Shown piece by piece: positions 52,682 through 63,750 of a stretch of DNA of 64,000 nucleotides. The stretch's first letter is position 1. The number at the start of each line of letters is the position of its first letter. The notes beneath the pieces are model-generated. The model was not told where the DNA came from, searched no databases, and worked only from the letters and a program-made list of their open reading frames with translations. The position numbers and the translations under genes are program-made. The stretch covers positions 32,972,849-33,036,848 of the forward strand of contig CM076848.1 in the NCBI GenBank assembly GCA_039519185.1, written 5' to 3'. The stretch is from Astragalus membranaceus (taxonomy: Eukaryota; Streptophyta; Magnoliopsida; Fabales; Fabaceae).

Positions 52682-55600
52682 CTAAGGATAATAACTTTTC
52701 AGTTTTGTTGCGTTCCAAGTTCTCTCAATCTTTCTTCCTTGGAGGGTCTCCAATTTAAAGGCTCCCGTGCCGGTTTTAGATAAAATTCGGTAGGGGACTT
52801 CCCAGTTTGGGGCGAGCTTTCCTTGGGAGGCGTTTTTCTGACCGACGTCAGCCCTTCTGAGTACCAGATCGCCAGGATTGAAATCTCTGTGAACGACCTT
52901 GGTGTTGTATCTGGTTGCCACCTTTTGTTTGATGATCGCTTCTCGGAGCGAGGCTCGACCTCGGATTTCATCGATGAGGTCGAGCTCTTCTCTTAGGGCT
53001 TGATCGTTATTGCTTTGTGTTTTGGGATTTGCCGTTCTCCAACTAAGTTCGCCGATCTCGACGGGGATGACCGCCTCGCTGCCGTAGGAGAGTCTAAAAG
53101 GTGTTTCCCCAGTGGAGCTTTGGGGGGTCGTCCGGTATCCCCAGAGGACGTAAGGCAATTCTTCTACCCAATTTCCTTTAGCATCGTCCAAACGTCGTTT
53201 CAGCCCGTTCAGTATTACTTTGTTTGCAGCCTCTGCTTGACCGTTGGTTTGAGGGTGCTCTACTGAAGTGAAATGGTGTTTAATCTTAAGCTCGAACATT
53301 AGTTTGCGGAATCCCGTGTCTGTGAATTGCGTCCCGTTGTCCGTTACTACTACCTCGGGGATCCCGAACCTGCTCATAATGCTTTTTTTGAAGAATTTTA
53401 TGCAGTTTTTTGCAGTGATGGTCGCCAGGGGTTCCGCTTCTATCCATTTACTGAAGTAGTCTACGGCGACGATCAAGAATTTGGCTTGTCCTGGTGCTTT
53501 TGCGAAAGGTCCGAGCAAGTCCATTCCCCACCATGCGAAGGGCCATGTGGAGGATAAACTCGTGAGGTCTGTGGGGGGAGCCACGTGCATGTTGGCGTGG
53601 ATTTGACATTTCTTGCATTTCTTCACGTGATCACTAGCATCGCCGATCATGCTCGGCCAGTAGTAACCGGCTCGAAGGGTTTTTCGTGCTAAAGATCGAG
53701 CTCCCATGTGCTGGCCGCAGATTCCCTCATGAATTTCTGTTAACACATAGGCCGCTTCCTCTCCTTCGATGCATTTAATTAACGGGGAAGAGAGGCTTCG
53801 TTTATAGAGCGTCCCGTTGATGGCTGAAAAAGCCGAGGCTCTTCTCCTTATATATTTGGCGTCGTTTCTGTCTGGGGGTTCCGTTCCTGAGATGATGTAC
53901 TCTAAAATTGGGGTTATCCAGCTGTCTGCCTCTTCAAGCACGTAGATGGTCGGGTTAAACAGCGGCTCGAGAGATACACTGGGATTGCGTAGTGTTTCTT
54001 GGATGGTCGTCCTTTGGTTTCCTGGGGTTTTTGTGCTTGCGAGTTTGGCGAGGATATCAGCTCGTTGGTTTTCCGTTCTTGGGACATGAACTATCTCGCT
54101 TGCTTCAAATTTAGCTATTAGCGACCGTACCTGAAGTAGGTATTTTTGCAGGATCGGTTCTTTGGTCTCGTATTTGCTTTCGATCTGGGAGACCACCAAG
54201 CGAGAGTCGGTATGGAGTTTAATTTTTTGGACTTGGAGGTCAATTGCCAGGCGAAGTCCGGCAATGCAAGCTTCGTACTCTGCTTGGTTGTTCGAGGTGG
54301 GAAAACCGAATGCAAGGGAAACTTCGATGATGACCCCAGTCGGGCTTTCTAGCATAATCCCAGCGCCACTCCCTTTTGGATTTGAGGAACCATCGACGTA
54401 GAGGATCCATATGTCAGAGTCGGTGTTAGCAGGTGTCATCTCGGCGATGAAGTCCACCAAAACTTGTGCTTTAAGTGTAGTTCGAGCTTCATATTTGATA
54501 CCGAACTCTGAGAGTTCTACGGCCCATTTGATCATCCTTCCAGCTAGATCGGGTCTGTGGAGTATCTGTCTGATTGGGTAGTTAGTGCGGACGACTACTT
54601 GGTGGGCGACGAAATAAGCTCGAAAACGTCGAGCTGCAACAATGAGGGCCAAGGCGATTTTCTCGATTTTCTGATAACGACTTTCAGCCCCGTGCAGAGC
54701 CTTGCTTGCGAAGTAGATGGGACTTTGCCCGGTTTCGAGTTCGCGTACTAGAACGGCAGCTAACGCCTCTTCCGAGACTGCTAGATATAAGTATAATGTT
54801 TCTCCTTCATTTGGGCGAGTTAAAATTGGAGGCTCGGAGAGAGATTTTTTAAGTTGCTTCAAAGCTTCGTCTTGCTCGGGTGTCCATTTGAAATCTCTTT
54901 CTTCTTTTTTGAGGATTTTGAAAAGTGGAAGAGATTTGAATGCTGCATTTGATATGAAACGAGATAGAGCAGCTATCATTCCATTGAGTTTTTGTACTTC
55001 TCTTTTGGACGTCGGAGTTCGCATTTCTGTGACGGATCGACATTTGTCTGGGTTTGCCTCGATACCTCGTTCTGTTAAGAAGAAACCTAAGAATTTCCCA
55101 GCTCGAACCCCGAAAGTGCATTTCTCTGGGTTTAATCTCATTCTGTTTTTCCGTACCTCAGAGAAAATTGCTTTCAGATCGCCTACATGGTCGACATCGC
55201 TTTTGCTTTTGGCGATCATATCGTCGAGGTAAACCTCTACGCTTTTACCGATCTGGTTTTGGAAAACTTTGTTCATCATTCTTTGATAAGTTGCTCCAGC
55301 GTTTTTTAAACCAAAGGGCATAACACGGTACGCGAAGTTTCCTCGGTCAGTGATGAAGGCGGTTTTTGCTTGATCTGGTGGAAACATGGCGATTTGGTTG
55401 TACCCGGAGTATGCGTCCATGAAAGATAACAACTGGAAACCGGAAGCGTTGTCGACCAAACGATCGATGCTGGGGACCGGAAAAGCGTCTTTTGGGCAAG
55501 CTTTATTAAGATCGGTGTAGTCGACACACATACGCCATTTTCCGTTAGACTTCTTCACCAGGACAGGGTTTGATAACCAAGTTGTGTATTTAACCTCAGA

Positions 55601-57313
55601 GATAAAGTTGGCTCGGATGAGGTCGTCTACTGCTAAGGCGGCAGCAATGGCTTTTTCTTTGCTTTGGGCCCGCTTTCTTTGGGCGATCCATTTTGCTTCT
55701 GGGTTTATTGCGAGTCGATGGCAGGCAATCTCTGGCGGGATCCCAGGCATGTCTTCGGCCGACCAAGCAAAGATGTCTTTGAAATCCTTAAGACATTGGG
55801 TTAAATCGGTCTTGATCTTTTCTGGAAGGTCGATCCCTATTTTGATTTTTTGGGAGGGGTCTGAACCGAGCTGTGTTTCGACGAACTTTCCATCAGGCTC
55901 TGGTCTTCTGATTTTTCGTTTGAGCTCTTTTGTTAGCTCGTCGATATCTATCTGTTTTTCGACCTCCGGACCGCAGTTGGTTCCTACGTTAGTGGCGGTG
56001 TTAACTTCAGTTGATCTTCCTTTTGGCATTTTGGGAGTTGCCAGTTCTTCCGAAGGGGGAACCCCTTCATGCTCCGAAGCTTTTCGTTCGTTCTTAGTCC
56101 ATAGGAAAAAACACCTGGAGGCTGACTCTAAGTCAGAGTTTAAAGTGATAACTCTGTCGCAAAGAGAGTGGAACTTCATCTTTAAGTGCGTGGTGGATGT
56201 AACCGCCCCGAGCCTGCCGAGGGTCGGTCTTCCTATAATGCCGTTGTATATGGATTCACAAGGCAAGACGAGGAATTTGGTTCTGACGGTTCGGACCATT
56301 GGTTCGGTTCCGTAGGTAACCATTAGCTCCAGATGTCCAAGGGGTTTCGTTCGAGATCCGTTAAAGCCGGACAAAGCCGTCCCTCTATAAGGGGTGAGTT
56401 CCTCTTTACTGATCCCCATTTTGCTCAGAAGATCGATAAAGATGATGTCTGATGAGCTCCCCTGATCGACTAGGATTCTACGTACCTCCTTGTTGGCTAT
56501 GATTGCCGATATCAAGAGAGGTACGTGTTTGTTAGCTTTTCCGTCAATAAGGTCGTTGTCACTAAAAGATAATGGAGGTCGATTGGTCACGACCGGGGTT
56601 GTCGACGTTGAAGCCACGCACAACAATTCCTTCCATTTTCTCTTCATGGATTTTCCCGATCCTTCATGATCGAATCCCCCAGTTATCATCATGATAACAG
56701 AGCGTTTTATATCCAGCTCTTCGCGGTCTGCGTCGATCACTTCTTTTCCTTTTGTCCTGAGGTTTTCATTCCTTTCTTTTCCGAGGTTGTCAGACCGTTC
56801 CCCCTCCCTTTTGACGTAAGAAGATAGTTTTCCCCGTTTTATTAAATCTTCTATGTCATCCTTTAGGGCGTTGCAATGGTTTGTGTCATGGCCATTGCTT
56901 CTGTGGTATCGGCAGTATTTGTTGGCCTTCTGCCCAGGTCGGCTAGGCAAGGACCTGGGAGGCTTGACGTCCCTGAATTCGACGTTCCAACATTCCCCTA
57001 GTAGCTGGGCGTTGGAGACGTTGAGTTCAGTGTATACCTGGTGACGATTTTTCTTACCGATGTTCCACGAGTTTTTACGAGGGTCGATCTCGATGTGGCG
57101 TTTTGATGGTTCTGCATGTGACGACGTTTTATCGACCTTTGAATTTTCTTCTTCGTTAATGAAGCATTGGGATAGTTCGAGGAATTCCTGGAGGGTGTTA
57201 GGTTCCCAGGTATTGATGTGTTTTCGGAACGAGCTTCCAGGTAACAGACCTTGGGCCATGAAGAAAATTCGAAAAGCGTCGTCTAACTGCCGAACCTGAA
57301 GACCTTGGGCCAC
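52682..57313 (-). CDS. pol: Tat pol, second copy of the duplication: gag C-terminus to complete integrase
   Basis: A 1.54-kilocodon open frame without stops. It begins inside gag just after an 11-bp filler at the duplication junction (about 57303-57313), so it has no natural start. Domains along the minus strand: zinc knuckle CRYHRSNGHDTNHC (about 56922-56878); protease VDQGSSSD (about 56470-56447); reverse transcriptase with YLDD (about 55240-55220); RNase H; a second archaeal-type RNase H starting YVDGSSNPKGSGAG (about 54405-54361); integrase with CKKCQIH (about 53620) and VTDNGTQF (about 53345-53322); and end NATKLKSYYP. The dual RNase H is the mark of the Tat lineage. The enzymatic part looks intact, but it is separated from the gag start by the first copy. 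Confidence 0.88.
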   Translation of the reverse strand: MAQGLQVRQLDDAFRIFFMAQGLLPGSSFRKHINTWEPNTLQEFLELSQCFINEEENSKVDKTSSHAEPSKRHIEIDPRKNSWNIGKKNRHQVYTELNVSNAQLLGECWNVEFRDVKPPRSLPSRPGQKANKYCRYHRSNGHDTNHCNALKDDIEDLIKRGKLSSYVKREGERSDNLGKERNENLRTKGKEVIDADREELDIKRSVIMMITGGFDHEGSGKSMKRKWKELLCVASTSTTPVVTNRPPLSFSDNDLIDGKANKHVPLLISAIIANKEVRRILVDQGSSSDIIFIDLLSKMGISKEELTPYRGTALSGFNGSRTKPLGHLELMVTYGTEPMVRTVRTKFLVLPCESIYNGIIGRPTLGRLGAVTSTTHLKMKFHSLCDRVITLNSDLESASRCFFLWTKNERKASEHEGVPPSEELATPKMPKGRSTEVNTATNVGTNCGPEVEKQIDIDELTKELKRKIRRPEPDGKFVETQLGSDPSQKIKIGIDLPEKIKTDLTQCLKDFKDIFAWSAEDMPGIPPEIACHRLAINPEAKWIAQRKRAQSKEKAIAAALAVDDLIRANFISEVKYTTWLSNPVLVKKSNGKWRMCVDYTDLNKACPKDAFPVPSIDRLVDNASGFQLLSFMDAYSGYNQIAMFPPDQAKTAFITDRGNFAYRVMPFGLKNAGATYQRMMNKVFQNQIGKSVEVYLDDMIAKSKSDVDHVGDLKAIFSEVRKNRMRLNPEKCTFGVRAGKFLGFFLTERGIEANPDKCRSVTEMRTPTSKREVQKLNGMIAALSRFISNAAFKSLPLFKILKKEERDFKWTPEQDEALKQLKKSLSEPPILTRPNEGETLYLYLAVSEEALAAVLVRELETGQSPIYFASKALHGAESRYQKIEKIALALIVAARRFRAYFVAHQVVVRTNYPIRQILHRPDLAGRMIKWAVELSEFGIKYEARTTLKAQVLVDFIAEMTPANTDSDIWILYVDGSSNPKGSGAGIMLESPTGVIIEVSLAFGFPTSNNQAEYEACIAGLRLAIDLQVQKIKLHTDSRLVVSQIESKYETKEPILQKYLLQVRSLIAKFEASEIVHVPRTENQRADILAKLASTKTPGNQRTTIQETLRNPSVSLEPLFNPTIYVLEEADSWITPILEYIISGTEPPDRNDAKYIRRRASAFSAINGTLYKRSLSSPLIKCIEGEEAAYVLTEIHEGICGQHMGARSLARKTLRAGYYWPSMIGDASDHVKKCKKCQIHANMHVAPPTDLTSLSSTWPFAWWGMDLLGPFAKAPGQAKFLIVAVDYFSKWIEAEPLATITAKNCIKFFKKSIMSRFGIPEVVVTDNGTQFTDTGFRKLMFELKIKHHFTSVEHPQTNGQAEAANKVILNGLKRRLDDAKGNWVEELPYVLWGYRTTPQSSTGETPFRLSYGSEAVIPVEIGELSWRTANPKTQSNNDQALREELDLIDEIRGRASLREAIIKQKVATRYNTKVVHRDFNPGDLVLRRADVGQKNASQGKLAPNWEVPYRILSKTGTGAFKLETLQGRKIERTWNATKLKSYYP

Positions 57314-60300
57314 CGTTCAGTATTACTTTGTTTGCAGCCTCTGCTTGACCGTTGGTTTGAGGGTGCTCTACTGAAGTGAAATGGTGTTTAATCTTAAGCT
57401 CGAACATTAGTTTGCGGAATCCCGTGTCTGTGAATTGCGTCCCGTTGTCCGTTACTACTACCTCGGGGATCCCGAACCTGCTCATAATGCTTTTTTTGAA
57501 GAATTTTATGCAGTTTTTTGCAGTGATGGTCGCCAGGGGTTCCGCTTCTATCCATTTACTGAAGTAGTCTACGGCGACGATCAAGAATTTGGCTTGTCCT
57601 GGTGCTTTTGCGAAAGGTCCGAGCAAGTCCATTCCCCACCATGCGAAGGGCCATGTGGAGGATAAACTCGTGAGGTCTGTGGGGGGAGCCACGTGCATGT
57701 TGGCGTGGATTTGACATTTCTTGCATTTCTTCACGTGATCACTAGCATCGCCGATCATGCTCGGCCAGTAGTAACCGGCTCGAAGGGTTTTTCGTGCTAA
57801 AGATCGAGCTCCCATGTGCTGGCCGCAGATTCCCTCATGAATTTCTGTTAACACATAGGCCGCTTCCTCTCCTTCGATGCATTTAATTAACGGGGAAGAG
57901 AGGCTTCGTTTATAGAGCGTCCCGTTGATGGCTGAAAAAGCCGAGGCTCTTCTCCTTATATATTTGGCGTCGTTTCTGTCTGGGGGTTCCGTTCCTGAGA
58001 TGATGTACTCTAAAATTGGGGTTATCCAGCTGTCTGCCTCTTCAAGCACGTAGATGGTCGGGTTAAACAGCGGCTCGAGAGATACACTGGGATTGCGTAG
58101 TGTTTCTTGGATGGTCGTCCTTTGGTTTCCTGGGGTTTTTGTGCTTGCGAGTTTGGCGAGGATATCAGCTCGTTGGTTTTCCGTTCTTGGGACATGAACT
58201 ATCTCGCTTGCTTCAAATTTAGCTATTAGCGACCGTACCTGAAGTAGGTATTTTTGCAGGATCGGTTCTTTGGTCTCGTATTTGCTTTCGATCTGGGAGA
58301 CCACCAAGCGAGAGTCGGTATGGAGTTTAATTTTTTGGACTTGGAGGTCAATTGCCAGGCGAAGTCCGGCAATGCAAGCTTCGTACTCTGCTTGGTTGTT
58401 CGAGGTGGGAAAACCGAATGCAAGGGAAACTTCGATGATGACCCCAGTCGGGCTTTCTAGCATAATCCCAGCGCCACTCCCTTTTGGATTTGAGGAACCA
58501 TCGACGTAGAGGATCCATATGTCAGAGTCGGTGTTAGCAGGTGTCATCTCGGCGATGAAGTCCACCAAAACTTGTGCTTTAAGTGTAGTTCGAGCTTCAT
58601 ATTTGATACCGAACTCTGAGAGTTCTACGGCCCATTTGATCATCCTTCCAGCTAGATCGGGTCTGTGGAGTATCTGTCTGATTGGGTAGTTAGTGCGGAC
58701 GACTACTTGGTGGGCGACGAAATAAGCTCGAAAACGTCGAGCTGCAACAATGAGGGCCAAGGCGATTTTCTCGATTTTCTGATAACGACTTTCAGCCCCG
58801 TGCAGAGCCTTGCTTGCGAAGTAGATGGGACTTTGCCCGGTTTCGAGTTCGCGTACTAGAACGGCAGCTAACGCCTCTTCCGAGACTGCTAGATATAAGT
58901 ATAATGTTTCTCCTTCATTTGGGCGAGTTAAAATTGGAGGCTCGGAGAGAGATTTTTTAAGTTGCTTCAAAGCTTCGTCTTGCTCGGGTGTCCATTTGAA
59001 ATCTCTTTCTTCTTTTTTGAGGATTTTGAAAAGTGGAAGAGATTTGAATGCTGCATTTGATATGAAACGAGATAGAGCAGCTATCATTCCATTGAGTTTT
59101 TGTACTTCTCTTTTGGACGTCGGAGTTCGCATTTCTGTGACGGATCGACATTTGTCTGGGTTTGCCTCGATACCTCGTTCTGTTAAGAAGAAACCTAAGA
59201 ATTTCCCAGCTCGAACCCCGAAAGTGCATTTCTCTGGGTTTAATCTCATTCTGTTTTTCCGTACCTCAGAGAAAATTGCTTTCAGATCGCCTACATGGTC
59301 GACATCGCTTTTGCTTTTGGCGATCATATCGTCGAGGTAAACCTCTACGCTTTTACCGATCTGGTTTTAGAAAACTTTGTTCATCATTCTTTGATAAGTT
59401 GCTCCAGCGTTTTTTAAACCAAAGGGCATAACACGGTACGCGAAGTTTCCTCGGTCAGTGATGAAGGCGGTTTTTGCTTGATCTGGTGGAAACATGGCGA
59501 TTTGGTTGTACCCGGAGTATGCGTCCATGAAAGATAACAACTGGAAACCGGAAGCGTTGTCGACCAAACGATCGATGCTGGGGACCGGAAAAGCGTCTTT
59601 TGGGCAAGCTTTATTAAGATCGGTGTAGTCGACACACATACGCCATTTTCCGTTAGACTTCTTCACCAGGACAGGGTTTGATAACCAAGTTGTGTATTTA
59701 ACCTCAGAGATAAAGTTGGCTCGGATGAGGTCGTCTACTGCTAAGGCGGCAGCAATGGCTTTTTCTTTGCTTTGGGCCCGCTTTCTTTGGGCGATCCATT
59801 TTGCTTCTGGGTTTATTGCGAGTCGATGGCAGGCAATCTCTGGCGGGATCCCAGGCATGTCTTCGGCCGACCAAGCAAAGATGTCTTTGAAATCCTTAAG
59901 ACATTGGGTTAAATCGGTCTTGATCTTTTCTGGAAGGTCGATCCCTATTTTGATTTTTTGGGAGGGGTCTGAACCGAGCTGTGTTTCGATGAACTTTCCA
60001 TCAGGCTCTGGTCTTCTGATTTTTCGTTTGAGCTCTTTTGTTAGCTCGTCGATATCTATCTGTTTTTCGACCTCCGGACCGCAGTTGGTTCCTACGTTAG
60101 TGGCGGTGTTAACTTCAGTTGATCTTCCTTTTGGCATTTTGGGAGTTGCCAGTTCTTCCGAAGGGGGAACCCCTTCATGCTCCGAAGCTTTTCGTTCGTT
60201 CTTAGTCCATAGGAAAAAACACCTGGAGGCTGACTCTAAGTCAGAGTTTAAAGTGATAACTCTGTCGCAAAGAGAGTGGAACTTCATCTTTAAGTGCGTG

Positions 60301-61416
60301 GTGGATGTAACCGCCCCGAGCCTGCCGAGGGTCGGTCTTCCTATAATGCCGTTGTATATGGATTCACAAGGCAAGACGAGGAATTTGGTTCTGACGGTTC
60401 GGACCATTGGTTCGGTTCCGTAGGTAACCATTAGCTCCAGATGTCCAAGGGGTTTCGTTCGAGATCCGTTAAAGCCGGACAAAGCCGTCCCTCTATAAGG
60501 GGTGAGTTCCTCTTTACTGATCCCCATTTTGCTCAGAAGATCGATAAAGATGATGTCTGATGAGCTCCCCTGATCGACTAGGATTCTACGTACCTCCTTG
60601 TTGGCTATGATTGCCGATATCAAGAGAGGTACGTGTTTGTTAGCTTTTCCGTCAATAAGGTCGTTGTCACTAAAAGATAATGGAGGTCGATTGGTCACGA
60701 CCGGGGTTGTCGACGTTGAAGCCACGCACAACAATTCCTTCCATTTTCTCTTCATGGATTTTCCCGATCCTTCATGATCGAATCCCCCAGTTATCATCAT
60801 GATAACAGAGCGTTTTATATCCAGCTCTTCGCGGTCTGCGTCGATCACTTCTTTTCCTTTTGTCCTGAGGTTTTCATTCCTTTCTTTTCCGAGGTTGTCA
60901 GACCGTTCCCCCTCCCTTTTGACGTAAGAAGATAGTTTTCCCCGTTTTATTAAATCTTCTATGTCATCCTTTAGGGCGTTGCAATGGTTTGTGTCATGGC
61001 CATTGCTTCTGTGGTATCGGCAGTATTTGTTGGCCTTCTGCCCAGGTCGGCTAGGCAAGGACCTGGGAGGCTTGACGTCCCTGAATTCGACGTTCCAACA
61101 TTCCCCTAGTAGCTGGGCGTTGGAGACGTTGAGTTCAGTGTATACCTGGTGACGATTTTTCTTACCGATGTTCCACGAGTTTTTACGAGGGTCGATCTCG
61201 ATGTGGCGTTTTGATGGTTCTGCATGTGACGACGTTTTATCGACCTTTGAATTTTCTTCTTCGTTAATGAAGCATTGGGATAGTTCGAGGAATTCCTGGA
61301 GGGTGTTAGGTTCCCAGGTATTGATGTGTTTTCGGAACGAGCTTCCAGGTAACAGACCTTGGGCCATGAAGAAAATTCGAAAAGCGTCGTCTAACTGCCG
61401 AACCTGAAGAGCTTCA
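53200..61416 (-). repeat. 4.1-kb tandem duplication inside the Tat element
   Basis: Two direct copies with an offset of 4,108 bp (for example 53268 matches 57376, and 55584 matches 59692). The unit runs from the integrase (CCGTTCAGTATTAC) to gag (CCGAACCTGAAGA). At the junction an 11-bp filler CCTTGGGCCAC (about 57303-57313) is present. The same word GACCTTGGGCCA occurs 60 bp away inside gag (about 57247), pointing to a microhomology-driven event. Confidence 0.92.
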
Positions 61417-62540
61417 ACGTTGAATCGCTCTATATATTCCCTCAGGGGTTCATTTACTTTCTGGACAATCGACGCTAGAACATTTTTGTTTTTGGGTTTG
61501 CTCTTGGAATGGGCAAAGTGCACCGAGAAGTGTTTTGCTAACTGGTCCCATGAGGAAATGGTATTCGACCTTAACGTCCGGAACCATTCGGAAGCCATTT
61601 TGTCTAGGGTTAAAGGGAATATTCGGCATTTCATTTCCATGGGTACATTTCGATATTGCATGGTCGTGTCAAATTGGTCTAGATGCCTGTCGGGGTCGCC
61701 CGTTCCGTCGTAAGTTTTCAAACCTCCGGGTGGTTTCTCGAGATACCGGGGAACCCGGAAGTTGTCAATCGATCTTGTGAAAGGACCTTTTCTCCTAGGT
61801 CGATTAGCCCGTGACGGTGGTTGGCGTCCGTATCGTCGTGTTTGATTGTTTTGAACGCTGTCACGGCTTCTTGATCGTCTCCTTGACGAGGTCGAGTCTT
61901 CAATTCGGCGAGCCGGAGGAGAACGGGAGCCATTCCCTCGGTGGCGGCGTGGAGGAGAATGAGGATCATCAAGATCGTCGTATTGTCGAGCTGATGGAGA
62001 ACGGGAATCACTCCCCTGGTGGCGGCGTGGCGGAGAATGAGGATTATCAAGATCGTCGTATTGGCGGGCCGGAGGAGAACGGGAACCATTCCCTCGGTGG
62101 CGGCGTGGCGGGGAGCGATGGCTGAGCTTTCTCCGAGGGGGTGATCGATGAAAAAGTCTCCTTCGAGTTGGGCGTCGTTCTTCCAGTGAGCTCTGCCCGG
62201 ATGATTGTTGATCCAGGACGTTTCGATTTTGCAGTCTCGCTACTTCGGATTCGAGGTTGGCGAAACGATTGTGTCTTTCTTCACTTACCGCTTCCTGCCG
62301 AGCCAATAGCTGAACGAGCTGTTGAACCGCGTCAGTCAAAGCCGGGAGTAATTGGGGGGGAGGTGGCAAGCTCGTCTCATCTGCGCCCGATTGAGCTCGG
62401 GAAGGTCCCGTGTTGGGATGTCGGCTTCGTGTTTGTGACGAATTCGTGAGTTCCTGGACGTGGCCTTCAGGGGTTCGCTGAGGGCCGAGGTCAGGCTCGG
62501 CCATGAGACGAGTCGGTATTGAGCGGCGTGTTGGTGCCAT
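57314..62540 (-). pseudogene. gag-pol: Tat gag-pol, first copy: complete gag, pol with one stop, integrase truncated
   Basis: This starts at the ATG at 62540 (MAPTRRSIPTRLMAEPDLG). The gag N-terminus has three Arg/Ser-rich repeats of about 27 residues around SPPRRHRGNGSRSPPAR (about 61890-62110), then a gag domain (FPLTLDKMASEWFRTL, about 61620-61570) and a zinc knuckle (about 61030-60986). Protease and the first half of the reverse transcriptase follow. A TAA (59369-59367) replaces the CAA present in the other copy, just before YLDD. The same frame then reopens through RNase H, archaeal-type RNase H and most of the integrase, to VILNG near 57318. There it runs into the junction and shifts frame relative to the second copy, ending at 57198. 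Apart from the stop and a Val/Ile difference in an ETQLGSDP context the two copies seem nearly identical. Confidence 0.85.
61880..62115 (-). repeat. In-frame minisatellite encoding Arg/Ser repeats in Tat gag
   Basis: Three copies of a unit of about 81 bp with GGAGAACGGGAACC-like and GGTGGCGGCGTGG-like phrases (plus-strand reading). They encode the RS-rich repeats of the gag N-terminus. Confidence 0.75.
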
Positions 62541-62583
62541 TTAATAGGTTCAAGGAGGTGGTGAGAAAAATCGGGTATTGGTT

Positions 62584-62601
62584 TCTCCCACTGTGGTCGC
62601 C
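62584..62601 (-). promoter_or_regulatory. Primer-binding site of the Tat element
   Basis: On the minus strand TGGCGACCACAGTGGGAG starts one base after the 5' LTR. TGG pairs with the CCA end of a tRNA; Tat/Ogre elements often use tRNA-Arg, but the tRNA was not identified here. Confidence 0.65.
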
Positions 62602-62602
62602 A

Positions 62603-63047
62603 ATGTTCTGTACCGTGCTTCCGATCTTGAGGATCGATATTATGCAGTTGGTAGATATTTTGTCCTTGATCCTATCTTTGTCTTCAGGCTTTGAGAGGAA
62701 GGTTTTGTTCGACCTGGAGATGTTCGACCTTGAGAGGCGATGTTGAGGTGTTCGATCTTGAGATGTTCGATCTTGAGGGGCGAGGTTGTACCTGCAATGA
62801 TACTCCGACGCTCAAGTCAGTATTTGAGAGAATGAGTGTTTAGTTAGAAAAGTGCTTACCATTAATGAGCATTGAATGGGGTATTTATAGAGTTTGGATG
62901 TGTTTGTGTTGGCGTTTTTGGGCCGTCCGATCTTGCGGGCTGATCTTGGCCATTGAAGATTGGACTCTCTTGATTACAATTGGGCTTCTCATCAATTGGG
63001 CTTTTGGAGAAGGGGTGCAAATAGAAATTACTGTAATTACCATAACA
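62603..63047 (-). repeat. 5' LTR of the Tat element
   Basis: 445 bp; promoter for the minus-strand genomic transcript. A likely TATA element (TATAAATACC, minus strand) is at about 62889-62880 and also in the other LTR at about 46434-46425. Confidence 0.85.
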
Positions 63048-63052
63048 CAACC

Positions 63053-63732
63053 CATCCAAACTTGGCCCCCAAATTGGTTCATCCTCAAGGTCCAAAATGT
63101 TGGGAAAGGTTATGCTTTTTACAGCAATTACCACATTGTGAGGTAAGAACTGATTAAACTTATCTACATCCCATTTGCCTTCCCGATTAATGAGGGAACT
63201 AACTTTCTCCTCTATTTCAAGAGGACTTGTACCAAGGACTAATTTATCAACAACCTTTCCAAAAGTTCCAAAAACGAATGGTCTCTCCATTGCACATAGG
63301 CAATTCTCTGAACTGATCCCAACCTTTGCAAATACCTCTCCAAACATTTAAACCAGGTTTGTTTATAGAGATATTCGGAAAACCTTCCTTATTGCACTTA
63401 TGTTTACCTCTAATAGTTGCTGCCCAAAGCGAGTTTGGCTTTTTGTAAACAGACCAAGCAGGTTTCATCATAAAAGTTGAATTCACCATCAAAGTTGGAC
63501 GCAAACCTAGCCCTCCCTCCTTCTTGGGCTGACACACCTTCCCCCAATTTAATAAGTGCATTTTGCGGTTATTATTCTCATCACCCCAAACAAAATCCAT
63601 GCACTCTCTGTCAATCACATCACATACCACTTTAGGGAGCGAGCACAATTGCACAACCTTAGTGGACATTGCTTGTAAAATCGATTTTGCTAAAGTAAGC
63701 CCCCACCAAACGATAACGTTCTCGCTTTCCAA
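63053..63732 (-). pseudogene. LINE-3 ORF2, part between reverse transcriptase and zinc domain
   Basis: The minus strand reads LTLAKSILQAM, VCDVIDRECMDFVWGDENN and KKEGGLGLRPT (63690-63510), the conserved linker after the LINE reverse transcriptase, then NVWRGICKGW (about 63340). After a frameshift at about 63240-63250 it continues FNQFLPHNVVIAV and IWGPSLDG to the Tat insertion at 63052. The reverse transcriptase itself lies beyond what is recognisable before the window edge or has been deleted. Confidence 0.7.
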
Positions 63733-63750
63733 GAGCTCAATCTATGACTT

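Larger units (their letters stand above)
46150..63047 (-). mobile_element. Tat-lineage Ty3/gypsy LTR retrotransposon, TSD CAACC
   Basis: LTRs are 46150-46593 (3' LTR in its own sense) and 62603-63047 (5' LTR). Both begin TGTTCTGTACCGTGCTTCCG and end ATTACCATAACA (plus-strand reading). CAACC flanks at 46145-46149 and 63048-63052. Only about one difference between the LTRs was noticed, so it is very young. The content on the minus strand is gag, protease, reverse transcriptase, RNase H, a second (archaeal-type) RNase H and integrase, with 4.1 kb duplicated in tandem. A spliced ORF lies on the opposite strand between pol and the 3' LTR, as known for Tat elements such as Retand and Grande. A hAT-like element sits in the 3' part. 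Confidence 0.92.
45300..63750 (-). mobile_element. Degraded L1-type LINE (LINE-3), split by the Tat retrotransposon
   Basis: Reading leftward, LINE ORF2 remains run from about 63732 to 63053, stop at the Tat element, and resume at 46149 in the same frame after removal of one CAACC. They go on to an RNase H domain ending at 45309. No poly(A) end was found at the left; the MITE at 45259 or a truncation may have removed it. Confidence 0.75.
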
